DNA from: Robertkochia solimangrovi
GTDB taxonomy: Bacteria > Bacteroidota > Bacteroidia > Flavobacteriales > Flavobacteriaceae
Direction of reading: 5' to 3'
Assembly (NCBI RefSeq): GCF_007279655.1
Contig: NZ_QKWN01000018.1
Location: forward strand, 1 to 34,585
DNA: 34,585 bases
The notes under the pieces were generated by a model, which was given only the letters and a program-made list of their open reading frames with translations, was not told the DNA's origin and ran no database searches. The position numbers were made by a program, and so were the translations under genes. Of the stretch, positions 22,683 through 33,489 are shown in pieces (the stretch's first letter is position 1; each line of letters starts with the position of its first letter).

Positions 22683-23755
22683 TCCGGTTTTAACAGAGGA
22701 GTCGATCGGTCAATGCCTTCTAGAATCTCGACATATTCCAGATCCTGAAGACCGGTTTTAACCTCGATGAATCCATTTTTCGTGTTAACCCGATCACCAC
22801 TGAGGAGATAGTTCTTAGGAATCGTCAGAACATCTTGCTTAACAGCGATCAGTATGTTGGCTTCTCCCGATAATCCGGGATACAGTACTTCAGGTGGATC
22901 GGCAAATCGCGCTTCCACCGTAAAAGTCTGAGAACGTTCGTCTTTCTGTGGATATATTTTTGTAACATTTGCTTCAAAGACCTTGTTCTTATATGCATCA
23001 AGATCGACAAGTACTCTTTGTCCAATTGTGATACTTACAATATCAACTTCATCTATGAGCATTTCAATGATAAAGGTATCAGCATTACCAACAGTTCCCA
23101 GCGGTTCCTGAACACTAACCTTTTCACCAGAATTTTTGAATAAAGCGTAAACCTTACCATTGATCTTACTGGTCACGGTAAAGTCTTTATTTGCTATGCG
23201 TGCGGTTTTGAGATTGTTTTCAGCTTGTTTCAGATTGGTTTCCAATTCCAGTTTGATCCGTTCATATTTGCCATACAGTAATTCCAGAGAATTTGAAGAC
23301 AGGTCATAAGCGAGTTTTCTCGTATCCAGTTCGATCTTCGAACCGATCTGCCTGCTCCAAAGATTCTTCTGCCGGAAGTAGTTGATAGAGTCGTTGAGAT
23401 ACTTCAATCGTGCAGCGCGTATCTCATCCTGTAATTCATCGAGTACTGCAGCTCTTCCTTCGTAATTCTCTCTGGCGAGTTTCAACGCCAGCGTGGCATT
23501 TTCGGCATTGAGCTTTGGTGTATTGTTGATGATCTGTATCAGAGAATCTCCCTTTTGAACGAGATCACCTTCTTCTACATAATTATGATCGAGGATACCG
23601 CCAACAGCAGCAAATAACTGATACAGGCTATCCGGTTGGATGGTCACCGAGGAGTACACCGATTCCGTGATGGTTCTGACTTCAGGGTATACAGCATCAT
23701 TGTCTCGGTTACACGAAATAAAGACCAATAAAAGGATTACATACCTCATAATCAC
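22679..23755 (-). CDS. periplasmic adaptor (HlyD/MacA-like) lipoprotein
   Basis: A 358-residue adaptor. The N-terminus MRYVILLLVFISCNRD is a lipoprotein signal with Cys15 or Cys17, depending on whether the start is ATG 23755 or 23749. The lipoyl-like half motif is seen in GGILDHNYVEEGDLVQKGDSLIQI (positions about 49-72), followed by a long alpha-hairpin coiled coil and the beta-barrel part (VSVQEPLGTVGNADTFIIEMLIDE region). It is the first gene of the adaptor-permease-ATPase operon. No TolC gene is adjacent, so an outer-membrane partner would be encoded elsewhere. Confidence 0.87.
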   Translation of the reverse strand: MIMRYVILLLVFISCNRDNDAVYPEVRTITESVYSSVTIQPDSLYQLFAAVGGILDHNYVEEGDLVQKGDSLIQIINNTPKLNAENATLALKLARENYEGRAAVLDELQDEIRAARLKYLNDSINYFRQKNLWSRQIGSKIELDTRKLAYDLSSNSLELLYGKYERIKLELETNLKQAENNLKTARIANKDFTVTSKINGKVYALFKNSGEKVSVQEPLGTVGNADTFIIEMLIDEVDIVSITIGQRVLVDLDAYKNKVFEANVTKIYPQKDERSQTFTVEARFADPPEVLYPGLSGEANILIAVKQDVLTIPKNYLLSGDRVNTKNGFIEVKTGLQDLEYVEILEGIDRSTPLLKPE

Positions 23756-23802
23756 GTAATTATTGACAAGTTAAATTTCCGGTTTAACCTTCATTTTAAA
23801 AA

Positions 23803-23814
23803 TGATAATTATCA
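23803..23814. promoter_or_regulatory. 12-bp palindrome upstream of the ABC export operon
   Basis: TGATAATTATCA, 47 bases upstream of the adaptor start on the minus strand. It is the same palindrome as at 16519-16530, and the shared 16-mer AAAATGATAATTATCA is in the same plus-strand orientation in both places. Confidence 0.5.
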
Positions 23815-23906
23815 CTGTCTGCAGCTGATAATAATAGGTTTTCAGGAATAATTCAGCTTGTTACGCACCCGGTAAGGTATTGGGTCCCTTTTAAATTATT
23901 GCTGGG

Positions 23907-24485
23907 TTATTTTTTCTTTACGAATTTGGTGAGGATCACGATATATTGACCTTCAACCCTTCCTTCGATATGCTCGGCATTATCATGAACCAGTGATATT
24001 CTGTGTACTGCCGTACCGCGTTTGGCGGTAAAATTGGCACCTTTTACATCGAGATCCTTGATCAGTACTACCGTGTCTCCATTTTCCAGAAGATTACCAT
24101 TACTGTCTTTATGAATGACTGCTTCACTATCGCCGGAAGTTTCCGTTGCTTTTGCCCATTTCATCGCGTCTTCATCGAGATACATCATATCCAGCAGATC
24201 CTGTGGCCATCCTTCTGATCTCAACTGATTCAACATCCTCCAGGATACGATCTGAACCGGTAAATACTCATTCCACATACTTTCATTTAGACAGCGCCAG
24301 TGATTACTATCACGTTTTTCGGGGTCTTCTATCTGCTCTTTACAGGTCTTACAAATAAGTATGGAGGAATCTTCATCAAATTCTTCGTGAGGAGGTACAC
24401 TATATACCTGCAGCGCTTCCTCTGCATTACATAGTTCACATTTGTTGTTTGCTCGTGCTCTTAATTTATTTTCAACAAGGGTCAT
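23907..24485 (-). CDS. phnA: PhnA/YjdM-like zinc-ribbon protein
   Basis: A 192-residue protein. The N-terminal treble-clef-like zinc ribbon uses Cys16, Cys19, Cys45 and Cys48 (CELC and CKTC). The C-terminal PhnA domain is recognisable from DSNGNLLENGDTVVLIKDL through GRVEGQYIVILTKFVKK. Historic names link it to alkylphosphonate use, but no phn genes are nearby and most such proteins have no proven biochemical role. It follows oxyR on the same strand with a 71-base gap, so oxyR-phnA may be co-transcribed. Confidence 0.88.
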   Translation of the reverse strand: MTLVENKLRARANNKCELCNAEEALQVYSVPPHEEFDEDSSILICKTCKEQIEDPEKRDSNHWRCLNESMWNEYLPVQIVSWRMLNQLRSEGWPQDLLDMMYLDEDAMKWAKATETSGDSEAVIHKDSNGNLLENGDTVVLIKDLDVKGANFTAKRGTAVHRISLVHDNAEHIEGRVEGQYIVILTKFVKKK

Positions 24486-24556
24486 GGAATGATTTTAGAT
24501 CGTAAAAATACGATTTTTAAAATTTTTAAAGCGCCTGAAAGTAATGGATGTCACTG

Positions 24557-25495
24557 CTATTTTAAAGGATTTACCACATCTATGGATCCTTCGTCCGGGA
24601 TCAGACCATTTACCGATTCCCTGATCACCTTGTTTAGTTCCTGCAACAATTGTTTTCGCACAAAATCTTTGTGAGTAAGAAGTCCGATCGACCGGACAGG
24701 GACGGGGGATTCAAAGGCTACCAGATCAGATCGGTCTGTTTCGGGCAGATCCAGTGCCGCCAAATAGGGTAGAATGGTGATTCCTTTATTTCCTTTAGTA
24801 AAGCGGAGGAGACTATCCATAGATCCGGATTCAAATTCAAAGTTCAGATCATTTTTGGGAGAAAGATTTGATCTTTCACAAATATGATAGACTTGTGTGC
24901 GAAGGCAATGACCTTCCTGAAGCAGCCATAATTTCGAGTAATCGAGTTCGGTGACTGCTATTTTTCGCTTTGCATTACCCTCTTTACAATCATATATCAG
25001 GAAAGGCTCCGTATAGAGTTCCTGCTCCACCAGTTCATGATCTCCGATGGGGATCGCGAGAATGCCTACATCCAGATTACGGTCTTTAAGATCTTTTTGT
25101 ATCTGAGCGGTTGGAATCTCTTTAACGATGGTCTTTACTTTTGGAAATCTTTTAGCAAATTCCGGAAGGAATCGTGGTAACAGATAGGGAGCTATAGTCG
25201 AAATGATGCCGATCCTTAGTTCACCTACCATTTCGTCTTTTAATTCCTGAACCATATTTCCAAGCTGCTCGATCTCGTTCTGAATGATACGTAATCGGCT
25301 AATGATATGTTGACCTTCCGGTGTTATGGAAACCGGTTTCGTTCTTCTGTTGAAAATTTTTATGCCGATCTCACTCTCGAATCGTCCGATCATCGTACTC
25401 AGGGTGGACTGCGTTACAAAACACCTATCTGCCGCATTCTCAAAATTTTTCGAGTCCACCACGGCAAGGACATATTGAAATTGCTGAATGTTCAT
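24557..25495 (-). CDS. oxyR: hydrogen-peroxide-sensing LysR-type regulator OxyR
   Basis: A 312-residue LysR-type regulator. The winged HTH occupies residues 1-60 (SKNFENAADRCFVTQSTLST). The regulatory domain contains the OxyR-specific redox pair Cys197 and Cys206 (GHCLRTQVYHIC), spaced C-x8-C exactly as Cys199/Cys208 in E. coli OxyR. This supports a disulfide switch that senses H2O2. The gene is divergent from katG across a 191-base region with an inverted repeat and a well-formed promoter for oxyR. Autoregulation and control of katG are expected. Confidence 0.95.
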   Translation of the reverse strand: MNIQQFQYVLAVVDSKNFENAADRCFVTQSTLSTMIGRFESEIGIKIFNRRTKPVSITPEGQHIISRLRIIQNEIEQLGNMVQELKDEMVGELRIGIISTIAPYLLPRFLPEFAKRFPKVKTIVKEIPTAQIQKDLKDRNLDVGILAIPIGDHELVEQELYTEPFLIYDCKEGNAKRKIAVTELDYSKLWLLQEGHCLRTQVYHICERSNLSPKNDLNFEFESGSMDSLLRFTKGNKGITILPYLAALDLPETDRSDLVAFESPVPVRSIGLLTHKDFVRKQLLQELNKVIRESVNGLIPDEGSIDVVNPLK

Positions 25496-25500
25496 AACGG

Positions 25501-25529
25501 CAAAAGTAATTAATTATTCACAATGTCAA
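25501..25529 (-). promoter_or_regulatory. oxyR promoter, TTG-N18-TAnnTTTG
   Basis: On the minus strand the -33 TTG is at 25529-25527 and the -7 element TACTTTTG at 25508-25501, with an 18-base spacer. This is a close match to the Flavobacterium consensus. The -7 element is only 5 bases from the ATG, so the transcript may be nearly leaderless. Confidence 0.6.
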
Positions 25530-25531
25530 TG

Positions 25532-25544
25532 TTATCATAGATAA
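25532..25544. promoter_or_regulatory. candidate OxyR operator
   Basis: Inverted repeat TTATC-ATA-GATAA in the oxyR-katG divergent region. It abuts the -33 of oxyR and lies about 43-56 bases before the likely katG transcription start, a normal site for an activating LysR-type protein. Binding is inferred. Confidence 0.4.
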
Positions 25545-25573
25545 TATCGTTTTTATAAATAAAATCAAGGTTC

Positions 25574-25581
25574 TATGTTTG
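25574..25581 (+). promoter_or_regulatory. katG -7 promoter element
   Basis: TATGTTTG matches TAnnTTTG exactly, 105 bases before the katG start codon. No TTG sits at the expected -33 distance, which is consistent with a promoter that needs an activator. Confidence 0.5.
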
Positions 25582-25665
25582 CGCCCGAATTAAAAAAACA
25601 CTTATGGATCTGCAGGTATCATCTTTCTAAAATCGGGGAGTGTACAAGGTTTATAGGGCTTTTAA

Positions 25666-27966
<2,301 letters not shown>

Positions 27967-27969
27967 TAT

Positions 27970-28052
27970 GGAAAAACAGGGTTTTCCCTGATTATTGATG
28001 CAATTCATTTCAGATGGCGGTTTGATGGAACTATTCCTTCAGATCGCCATTT
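27970..28052. terminator. paired hairpins after katG
   Basis: GGAAAA/TTTTCC with a 6-base loop lies at 27970-27987. A longer, imperfect hairpin lies at 28012-28052, with ATGGCG/CGCCAT at its base and GGAA/TTCC at the tip, followed by TTTGTTAT. The region lies between convergent katG and the AraC-type regulator gene and can end both transcripts. Confidence 0.6.
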
Positions 28053-28087
28053 TGTTATAAGTTCAACGTCAAATACAGCGTTCGTCT

Positions 28088-29761
28088 TTACGCTGTTGTG
28101 GTATGCGGAAAAAGTTTTTTTCTATATTCAGAGGGTGTCAGTCCGGTATGACCTTTAAATACGCGATTGAAGGAAGTCTTGCTGCTAAAACCTGCTTCGT
28201 ATGCTATCGCCAGAATCTTATAGTCATGGTATTCCGGTTCTTGCATAATCCTTTGAGCTTCGTTAACCCTGTAAAGATTGACCAGCTGATAGAAATTCTG
28301 ATCGAAACATAGCCTTAATACTTCGGAGAGATGCTGTTTGCTGATCGCAAGTGTCAAGGCAAGTTCAGATTGATTAAATTCAAATTGAAGATAAGGTTTC
28401 TCCTTCTCAAGGTGATCAAGAATCATCTGCATATATTTTTTTCGGTCTTCTTCAGTTAGTGATGAGTTCTTATAAGGAGCACTTTTTGTGGTGTCAGTAC
28501 TTTTTTTGGCGGCAAGTTCGGTTAGTCTGGTCTTCAGTGCTTTATTTTGATCATTTAGCAGAGCATAGGATTCTTGGAATTTTTCGCGATCTGCCTCCAG
28601 ATTTTTTTTCTTTCGGATAAAAAAGAACAACATGCCACCCAATATAAGAATGGATATGCTTCCACCAGCAAGGATTTTACTCTTACGGTCGTCAAGTAAC
28701 GATAGATGGTCAAGTGCAGCTTCGATCTGTTTTTTATCAACAGCTGCGTCATGTTCTTTATCCAGTAAAGCCGCTCTGGATTCTTCCTTAAGCAGTTCTT
28801 TCATCAGGTCGGCATAATATTCCTGCTCCCTGTGAGCCTGCTCAAAATCGCCTAATTGTTCATAAGCTTTCGCCAGATGTCGGTGACCTTCTTTCTCCAG
28901 TTTGACATCGTGCCGTTCCCGGGATAAGTTCAATACCTCTTTTAAATAAGGAATGGCTTTTTCAGGTATATTCTTTTTAACATAAGACATACCCAAATTT
29001 AAAAGGGTCACAGGTCTTGGACTCAGATCATGAAGGCTTGAATACTGTAGAGATTCTTCTCCAACACTGATAACTTCATCCCATTTTTCCTGTTGAAAAA
29101 AAGAATAGCCGATATTATCAAGGGCAGTGCTTACGCCTTGCGTACTTTGCAGGTCAACGGCCAGATCTTTCATCTGATACAGGTATTTGAGAGCCGTATC
29201 ATATTCTTCTTTTTTGGTATAGCTATTACCCAGGCCGTTGAGGGCCGCCAGTTCAATGAGTCCCGATACTTCATTTGCTTTGGCTAATGCCAGTACCTCG
29301 GTCATACAGCTAATTACTTTATCTGTATTATCGATCTGACTGTAAACACCTGCCAGGTTTACCAGGATATTGATCCTTGTTTTTTCCGGGTTCCTGCTTC
29401 GCTCATTGAGTTTTAAAGCCTTTTGATAAGCTATGAGAGATTTCTCGTATGCATCGGTGATATTAAAATAAATTCCCTGATTGATCGTCGCCTTGATCTC
29501 ATATTCCAACAGATTGAAATCCTTAGCTATAACCAGAACTGTATCATTATATTTTTTAAAATTCTCGAAATCTGAGCGGTTATAGGAGGCTTTGGAACTA
29601 TCGAGTAAGACGATACATTGCTGTTCGCTCAAATCTACATAAACGGTTTGCTTGTAATCTGATAGTTGCTGTTCCTGACCAAACGAAAGTCTGCATATGA
29701 GAACAGAAAAGATGAGAAAATGCTTGAAAAATGCATTTGCAATGCAGGTTAGGGATAACAT
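28088..29761 (-). CDS. membrane-tethered TPR / AraC-family regulator
   Basis: A 557-residue protein if started at ATG 29761 (29788 is the alternative). A frame from 29842 exists, but it would begin upstream of the -7 element at 29806-29813. Order of parts: signal-anchor or signal peptide (FFKHFLIFSVLICRLSFGQ), periplasmic TPR repeats over about 330 residues (for example ALNGLGNSYTKKEEYDTALKYL and ALDNIGYSFFQQEKWDEVI), one membrane helix (ILAGGSISILILGGMLFFF), a Lys/Glu-rich coiled coil, and a C-terminal AraC double HTH ending in SFNRVFKGHTGLTPSEYRKK. This is a Bacteroidota-type one-component transmembrane regulator, with the TPR region as probable sensor. It is divergent from the T9SS cargo gene, a plausible target. 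Confidence 0.85.
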   Translation of the reverse strand: MLSLTCIANAFFKHFLIFSVLICRLSFGQEQQLSDYKQTVYVDLSEQQCIVLLDSSKASYNRSDFENFKKYNDTVLVIAKDFNLLEYEIKATINQGIYFNITDAYEKSLIAYQKALKLNERSRNPEKTRINILVNLAGVYSQIDNTDKVISCMTEVLALAKANEVSGLIELAALNGLGNSYTKKEEYDTALKYLYQMKDLAVDLQSTQGVSTALDNIGYSFFQQEKWDEVISVGEESLQYSSLHDLSPRPVTLLNLGMSYVKKNIPEKAIPYLKEVLNLSRERHDVKLEKEGHRHLAKAYEQLGDFEQAHREQEYYADLMKELLKEESRAALLDKEHDAAVDKKQIEAALDHLSLLDDRKSKILAGGSISILILGGMLFFFIRKKKNLEADREKFQESYALLNDQNKALKTRLTELAAKKSTDTTKSAPYKNSSLTEEDRKKYMQMILDHLEKEKPYLQFEFNQSELALTLAISKQHLSEVLRLCFDQNFYQLVNLYRVNEAQRIMQEPEYHDYKILAIAYEAGFSSKTSFNRVFKGHTGLTPSEYRKKLFPHTTTA

Positions 29762-29805
29762 TTTAAATACTGTTTCTTTACTTGACATTGGTTTGGGGTA
29801 TAATT

Positions 29806-29813
29806 CAAAGTTA
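29806..29813 (-). promoter_or_regulatory. -7 element of the TPR-AraC gene
   Basis: On the minus strand this reads TAACTTTG, an exact TAnnTTTG match, 18 bases upstream of ATG 29788 and 45 upstream of ATG 29761. It argues against a start at 29842. A -33 TTG at standard spacing was not found. Confidence 0.5.
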
Positions 29814-30002
29814 CAGAATACCGATGCAATATTCACAGACAAATGTAAGGTCTTTACGACAAATCATAACAATATTCAACAGGTCTGTCTCTGGTTTTAT
29901 CGGATAAAAAAGGTGCCACTCACTCAGATGGTACTTTTAAAATATTGGTGGTACCTATTATTGTACCCAAAATGCACCAAAGCATCCCGAATCTTTAAAA
30001 CC

Positions 30003-33000
30003 ATGAGAACCATCTTTGTCTGGCTAATTGTGCTATTGCCCGTTTATTTTACTACTGTTTCTGCACAGACTACAGCAATTCCGGATAGTAACTTTGAACA
30101 ATTTCTGATCGCGGAAGGTTACGATACCAATGGGGCGAACGGGAATATACTCAACAGTGATGCAAGCGCCGTGACTGAACTGAACTTTACCCGGAATGAT
30201 ATTACCGATCTTACGGGTTTGGGTGCCTTTGTAAACTTGGTGAGTCTCAATCTTGCGGATAACCAGTTTACAACTGTTGATCTGAGCATTCTGACCAAAC
30301 TGGAAAGGTTCTATTGTCGGGATAATCAGATTCTGACAACCCTCGATCTTTCAAAGAACCTCGCTTTGAGAATTCTTTCCATCAGTCGTAACGCCTTTAA
30401 TAATACCAGTTACAGCAGACCAATTACCGAACTTGATCTGTCTGCAAATATTAACTTGGTGGATCTTTTAGTGGAAAAATCGGAAAATCTCACCAAGGTT
30501 ACCTTTCCGGTAACGAGTACGCTGAAATATATCGATTTTTATAACCTCGCGTTACAGACCATCGATCTGAGTCAGCTTGACGGGTTAGAAGATTTTTCGA
30601 TCGATACGAATACGGGTTCTTCCAACCTGATCATGCCCATCGTTAAGAACGTCCTGAAAAAGGTAAGTATTCAGTCGATCAATGTTAACAGTTTTGATAT
30701 TATCGCTGAATATACAGCTCTTGAATCACTACGTCTCGTGTATACCTGGATCGGGAGTCTTAAATTACCAGCTACTGACACATTCAAAACTCTTGTAGTC
30801 GTACGTCATAGTTTTACGACTCCATTATCCTTCGATCTGGTTCCGAATCTTGAGCATTTGGAGATCAGAGATACCAAGGAAGTTCCCCTGGAGATCGATA
30901 TTACTTCTAATCTGAAGCTGCGATCATTGATTTTATGGAACAATAAAATGAATGCTATTGATGTCACTCAGAATAAAGCACTAAGTTATTTGACATTGAC
31001 CAATAATAACCTTACTGAACTCGATGTGACTCAAAACAGTATGTTAACCTGGCTGAATGCAAACAGTAATAAACTTACGGACCTTGATATAACAAATTGT
31101 GTTTTATTGGAAAAGCTGGAAGTTAGAAGCAATCAATTAACAGGAAATGAACTTATTCAACAATACTATAACATACGTAAGAATGATAACGGACTTGGAC
31201 GAAGTTACTGGCTGAATCTCGATAATAATTATATGTCTGGCCTTGTTCCTGATTTTTCAACCTTGGTAGTTCCCGGTGAAACCAGTGGATTTGTACTGAC
31301 TTTTGCATATAATAAATTTGAATTCGGCGATATTGAAGATACTCATTTACAGCATTTGGGAATGCGCCAGAATGGGGAGATCAGTTCGTATTCGTATGAT
31401 TATGCATCGCAGCGAAAGGTAGATGAGGAGGAAGATCTGGTAATGAATACAGGAGAATCAGTGATTTTATCAACTACCGTGAGTGGGAAACAAAACCATT
31501 ATAAATGGTTTAAGGATGGGGTTGTTATTCCTGATGTACCAGATTCACCCGATCTGGAACTTACCGGACTGACAACCTGTAATGAAGGTGTATACCATTG
31601 CGAAATAACAAGTGATCTGATGCCATTTGAAAATGCAGAAAGAGCAGGGTATAATGGGCAAAATCTCTTGTTGGTCAGGAATGACATCACTTTAAAAATT
31701 AATGCAGCTGCGCTGGAATGTGTTTCATTGACTTATCCGTTAAATGGAGCAACAGCTATTCCGACCGATACCGATTTGTCCTGGGAAAACAATACCGGAG
31801 CTTGTGGTTTCAGGATCAGTGTAGGTACAACTCCCGGCGGAAATGATCTTATCGACAATGAAGATGTCGGTATGGTGACCACGTATAGTCCTGCTACTTT
31901 GTTTGCAGAGAATACCACGATATACGTTCGGATCACTCCTTATGATGCTTCAGGAGATCTTACAGGTTGTTCTGAAGATAGTTTTACAACGGTATCAGGT
32001 TTAACCCTCCCGGAATGTACCTCGTTAGCCATACCCACCAGTGCATCAGATGTCTCAGTCAGCACCGGATTGCAGTGGAATAACAGTACTACCGCGGAGG
32101 GGTATTACCTGAGTGTGGGGACTACATCCGGTGGGACTGACCTTGTAAATCATCAGGATGTTGGCGCTGTAACCGCTTATAGTTTTGATGCCGATCTTCC
32201 GGAGAATACGATGATCTATGTTCGCATCATCCCATATAATGCCGCGGGTGAAGCTACGGGTTGTATCGAAGAAAGCTTTACCACAGAAACCTTACTGACG
32301 ATACCGGATTGTGTATCGCTTGTACAACCGCTGAGCGGAGGGATGAATGTTGCCGTCAACACCGGATTGCAGTGGAATAACAGTACTACCGCAGAGGGGT
32401 ATTACCTGAGTGTGGGGACTACATCCGGTGGGACTGACCTTGTAAATCATCAGGATGTTGGTGCAGTAACCGCTTATAGTTTTAATGCCGATCTTCCGGA
32501 GAATACGATGATCTATGTTCGCATCATCCCATATAATGCCGCGGGTGAAGCGACGGGTTGTATCGAAGAAAGCTTTACCACAGAAACCTTACTGACGATA
32601 CCGGATTGTGTATCGCTTGTACAACCGCTGAGCGGAGCTACGGATATTTCTGTAAACACCTTGTTTCAATGGACCGGGGCCAGAAATGCGGAGGGGTATC
32701 GAATACGTATTGGAACCTTTTCCGGAGGAGCGGATATTCTTAATGATACAGATGTAGGAGACCATGCATATTATCAACCAAGCGTCTCCCTTCCGGAAAG
32801 CACTACGATCTATGTGAAGATCATCCCCTATAATTTAGCAGGTGCCGCAGAAGACTGTATGGAAGTCAGCTTTACAACAGAATCTTTGCTTTCAATACCA
32901 CATTGCGTTACGCTTGTATCGCCGTTAAATGGAGCCAATGAAGTACATCCTAATGTGAGACTTCGGTGGAGTAGTAGTATGCATGCTACAGGATATCGAT

Positions 33001-33488
33001 TAAGCGCAGGGACCAGCTCCGGTGGAACAGATATCGTTACTAATGAAGACGTAGGTAATGTGACCGAATTTACATTTATCTCCCAATTGCCGGAAGACCG
33101 CAGAATCTATATCAATATCACACCTTACAATGCTGCCGGTGAAGCTGTTAATTGCGATGAATCTTATTTCAATACCGGGAAAGTTTACCCTGATGAATCC
33201 ACGAAATACGGTATTTCGGCAAATGGGGACGGCATAAATGATTACTGGAAGATCGTTGGTCTGGAAATGTATCCTCATAATATGGTTTCGATTTATAATC
33301 GATGGGGGGAGCTTGTTTTTGAAATCAAGGGCTATGACAATGATTCCAAAGTATTCAATGGGGAAGCAAATCGGTTAACCGGACTAGGAGGCGGCAAATT
33401 ACCGGAAGGAACCTATTTCTATAATATTACGATAGATGAACCTCATAATATTACGGATCTCAAGGGATTTATTGTATTAAAACGTTAG
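30003..33488 (+). CDS. T9SS type-B cargo: LRR / Ig-like / five FN3-like modules / CHU_C sorting domain
   Basis: A 1161-residue cell-surface or secreted protein. ATG 30003 is chosen because MRTIFVWLIVLLPVYFTTVSAQ is a clear signal peptide; a longer frame from 29697 would add residues antisense to the regulator. Residues about 25-460 hold irregular leucine-rich repeats of internalin/BspA-like type (LTELDVTQNSMLTWLNANSN). About 473-565 is an Ig-like domain with a Cys pair and YKWFKDG. From about 572 to 1060 come five roughly 99-residue beta-sandwich modules with ISVGTTxGGxDL and YVRIIPYNAAGE landmarks. The last 100 residues form the gliding-motility-type (type B) C-terminal sorting domain, ISANGDGIND, VSIYNRWGELVFE and GTYFYNI. 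It probably mediates adhesion or ligand binding. The adjacent porP/sprF gene is likely its export partner. Confidence 0.9.
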   Translation: MRTIFVWLIVLLPVYFTTVSAQTTAIPDSNFEQFLIAEGYDTNGANGNILNSDASAVTELNFTRNDITDLTGLGAFVNLVSLNLADNQFTTVDLSILTKLERFYCRDNQILTTLDLSKNLALRILSISRNAFNNTSYSRPITELDLSANINLVDLLVEKSENLTKVTFPVTSTLKYIDFYNLALQTIDLSQLDGLEDFSIDTNTGSSNLIMPIVKNVLKKVSIQSINVNSFDIIAEYTALESLRLVYTWIGSLKLPATDTFKTLVVVRHSFTTPLSFDLVPNLEHLEIRDTKEVPLEIDITSNLKLRSLILWNNKMNAIDVTQNKALSYLTLTNNNLTELDVTQNSMLTWLNANSNKLTDLDITNCVLLEKLEVRSNQLTGNELIQQYYNIRKNDNGLGRSYWLNLDNNYMSGLVPDFSTLVVPGETSGFVLTFAYNKFEFGDIEDTHLQHLGMRQNGEISSYSYDYASQRKVDEEEDLVMNTGESVILSTTVSGKQNHYKWFKDGVVIPDVPDSPDLELTGLTTCNEGVYHCEITSDLMPFENAERAGYNGQNLLLVRNDITLKINAAALECVSLTYPLNGATAIPTDTDLSWENNTGACGFRISVGTTPGGNDLIDNEDVGMVTTYSPATLFAENTTIYVRITPYDASGDLTGCSEDSFTTVSGLTLPECTSLAIPTSASDVSVSTGLQWNNSTTAEGYYLSVGTTSGGTDLVNHQDVGAVTAYSFDADLPENTMIYVRIIPYNAAGEATGCIEESFTTETLLTIPDCVSLVQPLSGGMNVAVNTGLQWNNSTTAEGYYLSVGTTSGGTDLVNHQDVGAVTAYSFNADLPENTMIYVRIIPYNAAGEATGCIEESFTTETLLTIPDCVSLVQPLSGATDISVNTLFQWTGARNAEGYRIRIGTFSGGADILNDTDVGDHAYYQPSVSLPESTTIYVKIIPYNLAGAAEDCMEVSFTTESLLSIPHCVTLVSPLNGANEVHPNVRLRWSSSMHATGYRLSAGTSSGGTDIVTNEDVGNVTEFTFISQLPEDRRIYINITPYNAAGEAVNCDESYFNTGKVYPDESTKYGISANGDGINDYWKIVGLEMYPHNMVSIYNRWGELVFEIKGYDNDSKVFNGEANRLTGLGGGKLPEGTYFYNITIDEPHNITDLKGFIVLKR
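32063..32637 (+). repeat. near-identical tandem duplication inside the cargo gene
   Basis: Two copies of about 278 bases begin at 32063 and 32360, period 297 bases (99 codons), and differ at only about five positions. They encode FN3-like modules 2 and 3. The other three modules are much more diverged, so this pair is a recent duplication or has been homogenised. Confidence 0.92.
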
Positions 33489-33489
33489 T

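Noticed and set aside
29697-30002. Upstream extension of the T9SS cargo frame
   Set aside because: The added residues lack a signal peptide and lie antisense to the regulator's start region. ATG 30003 gives a textbook signal peptide.
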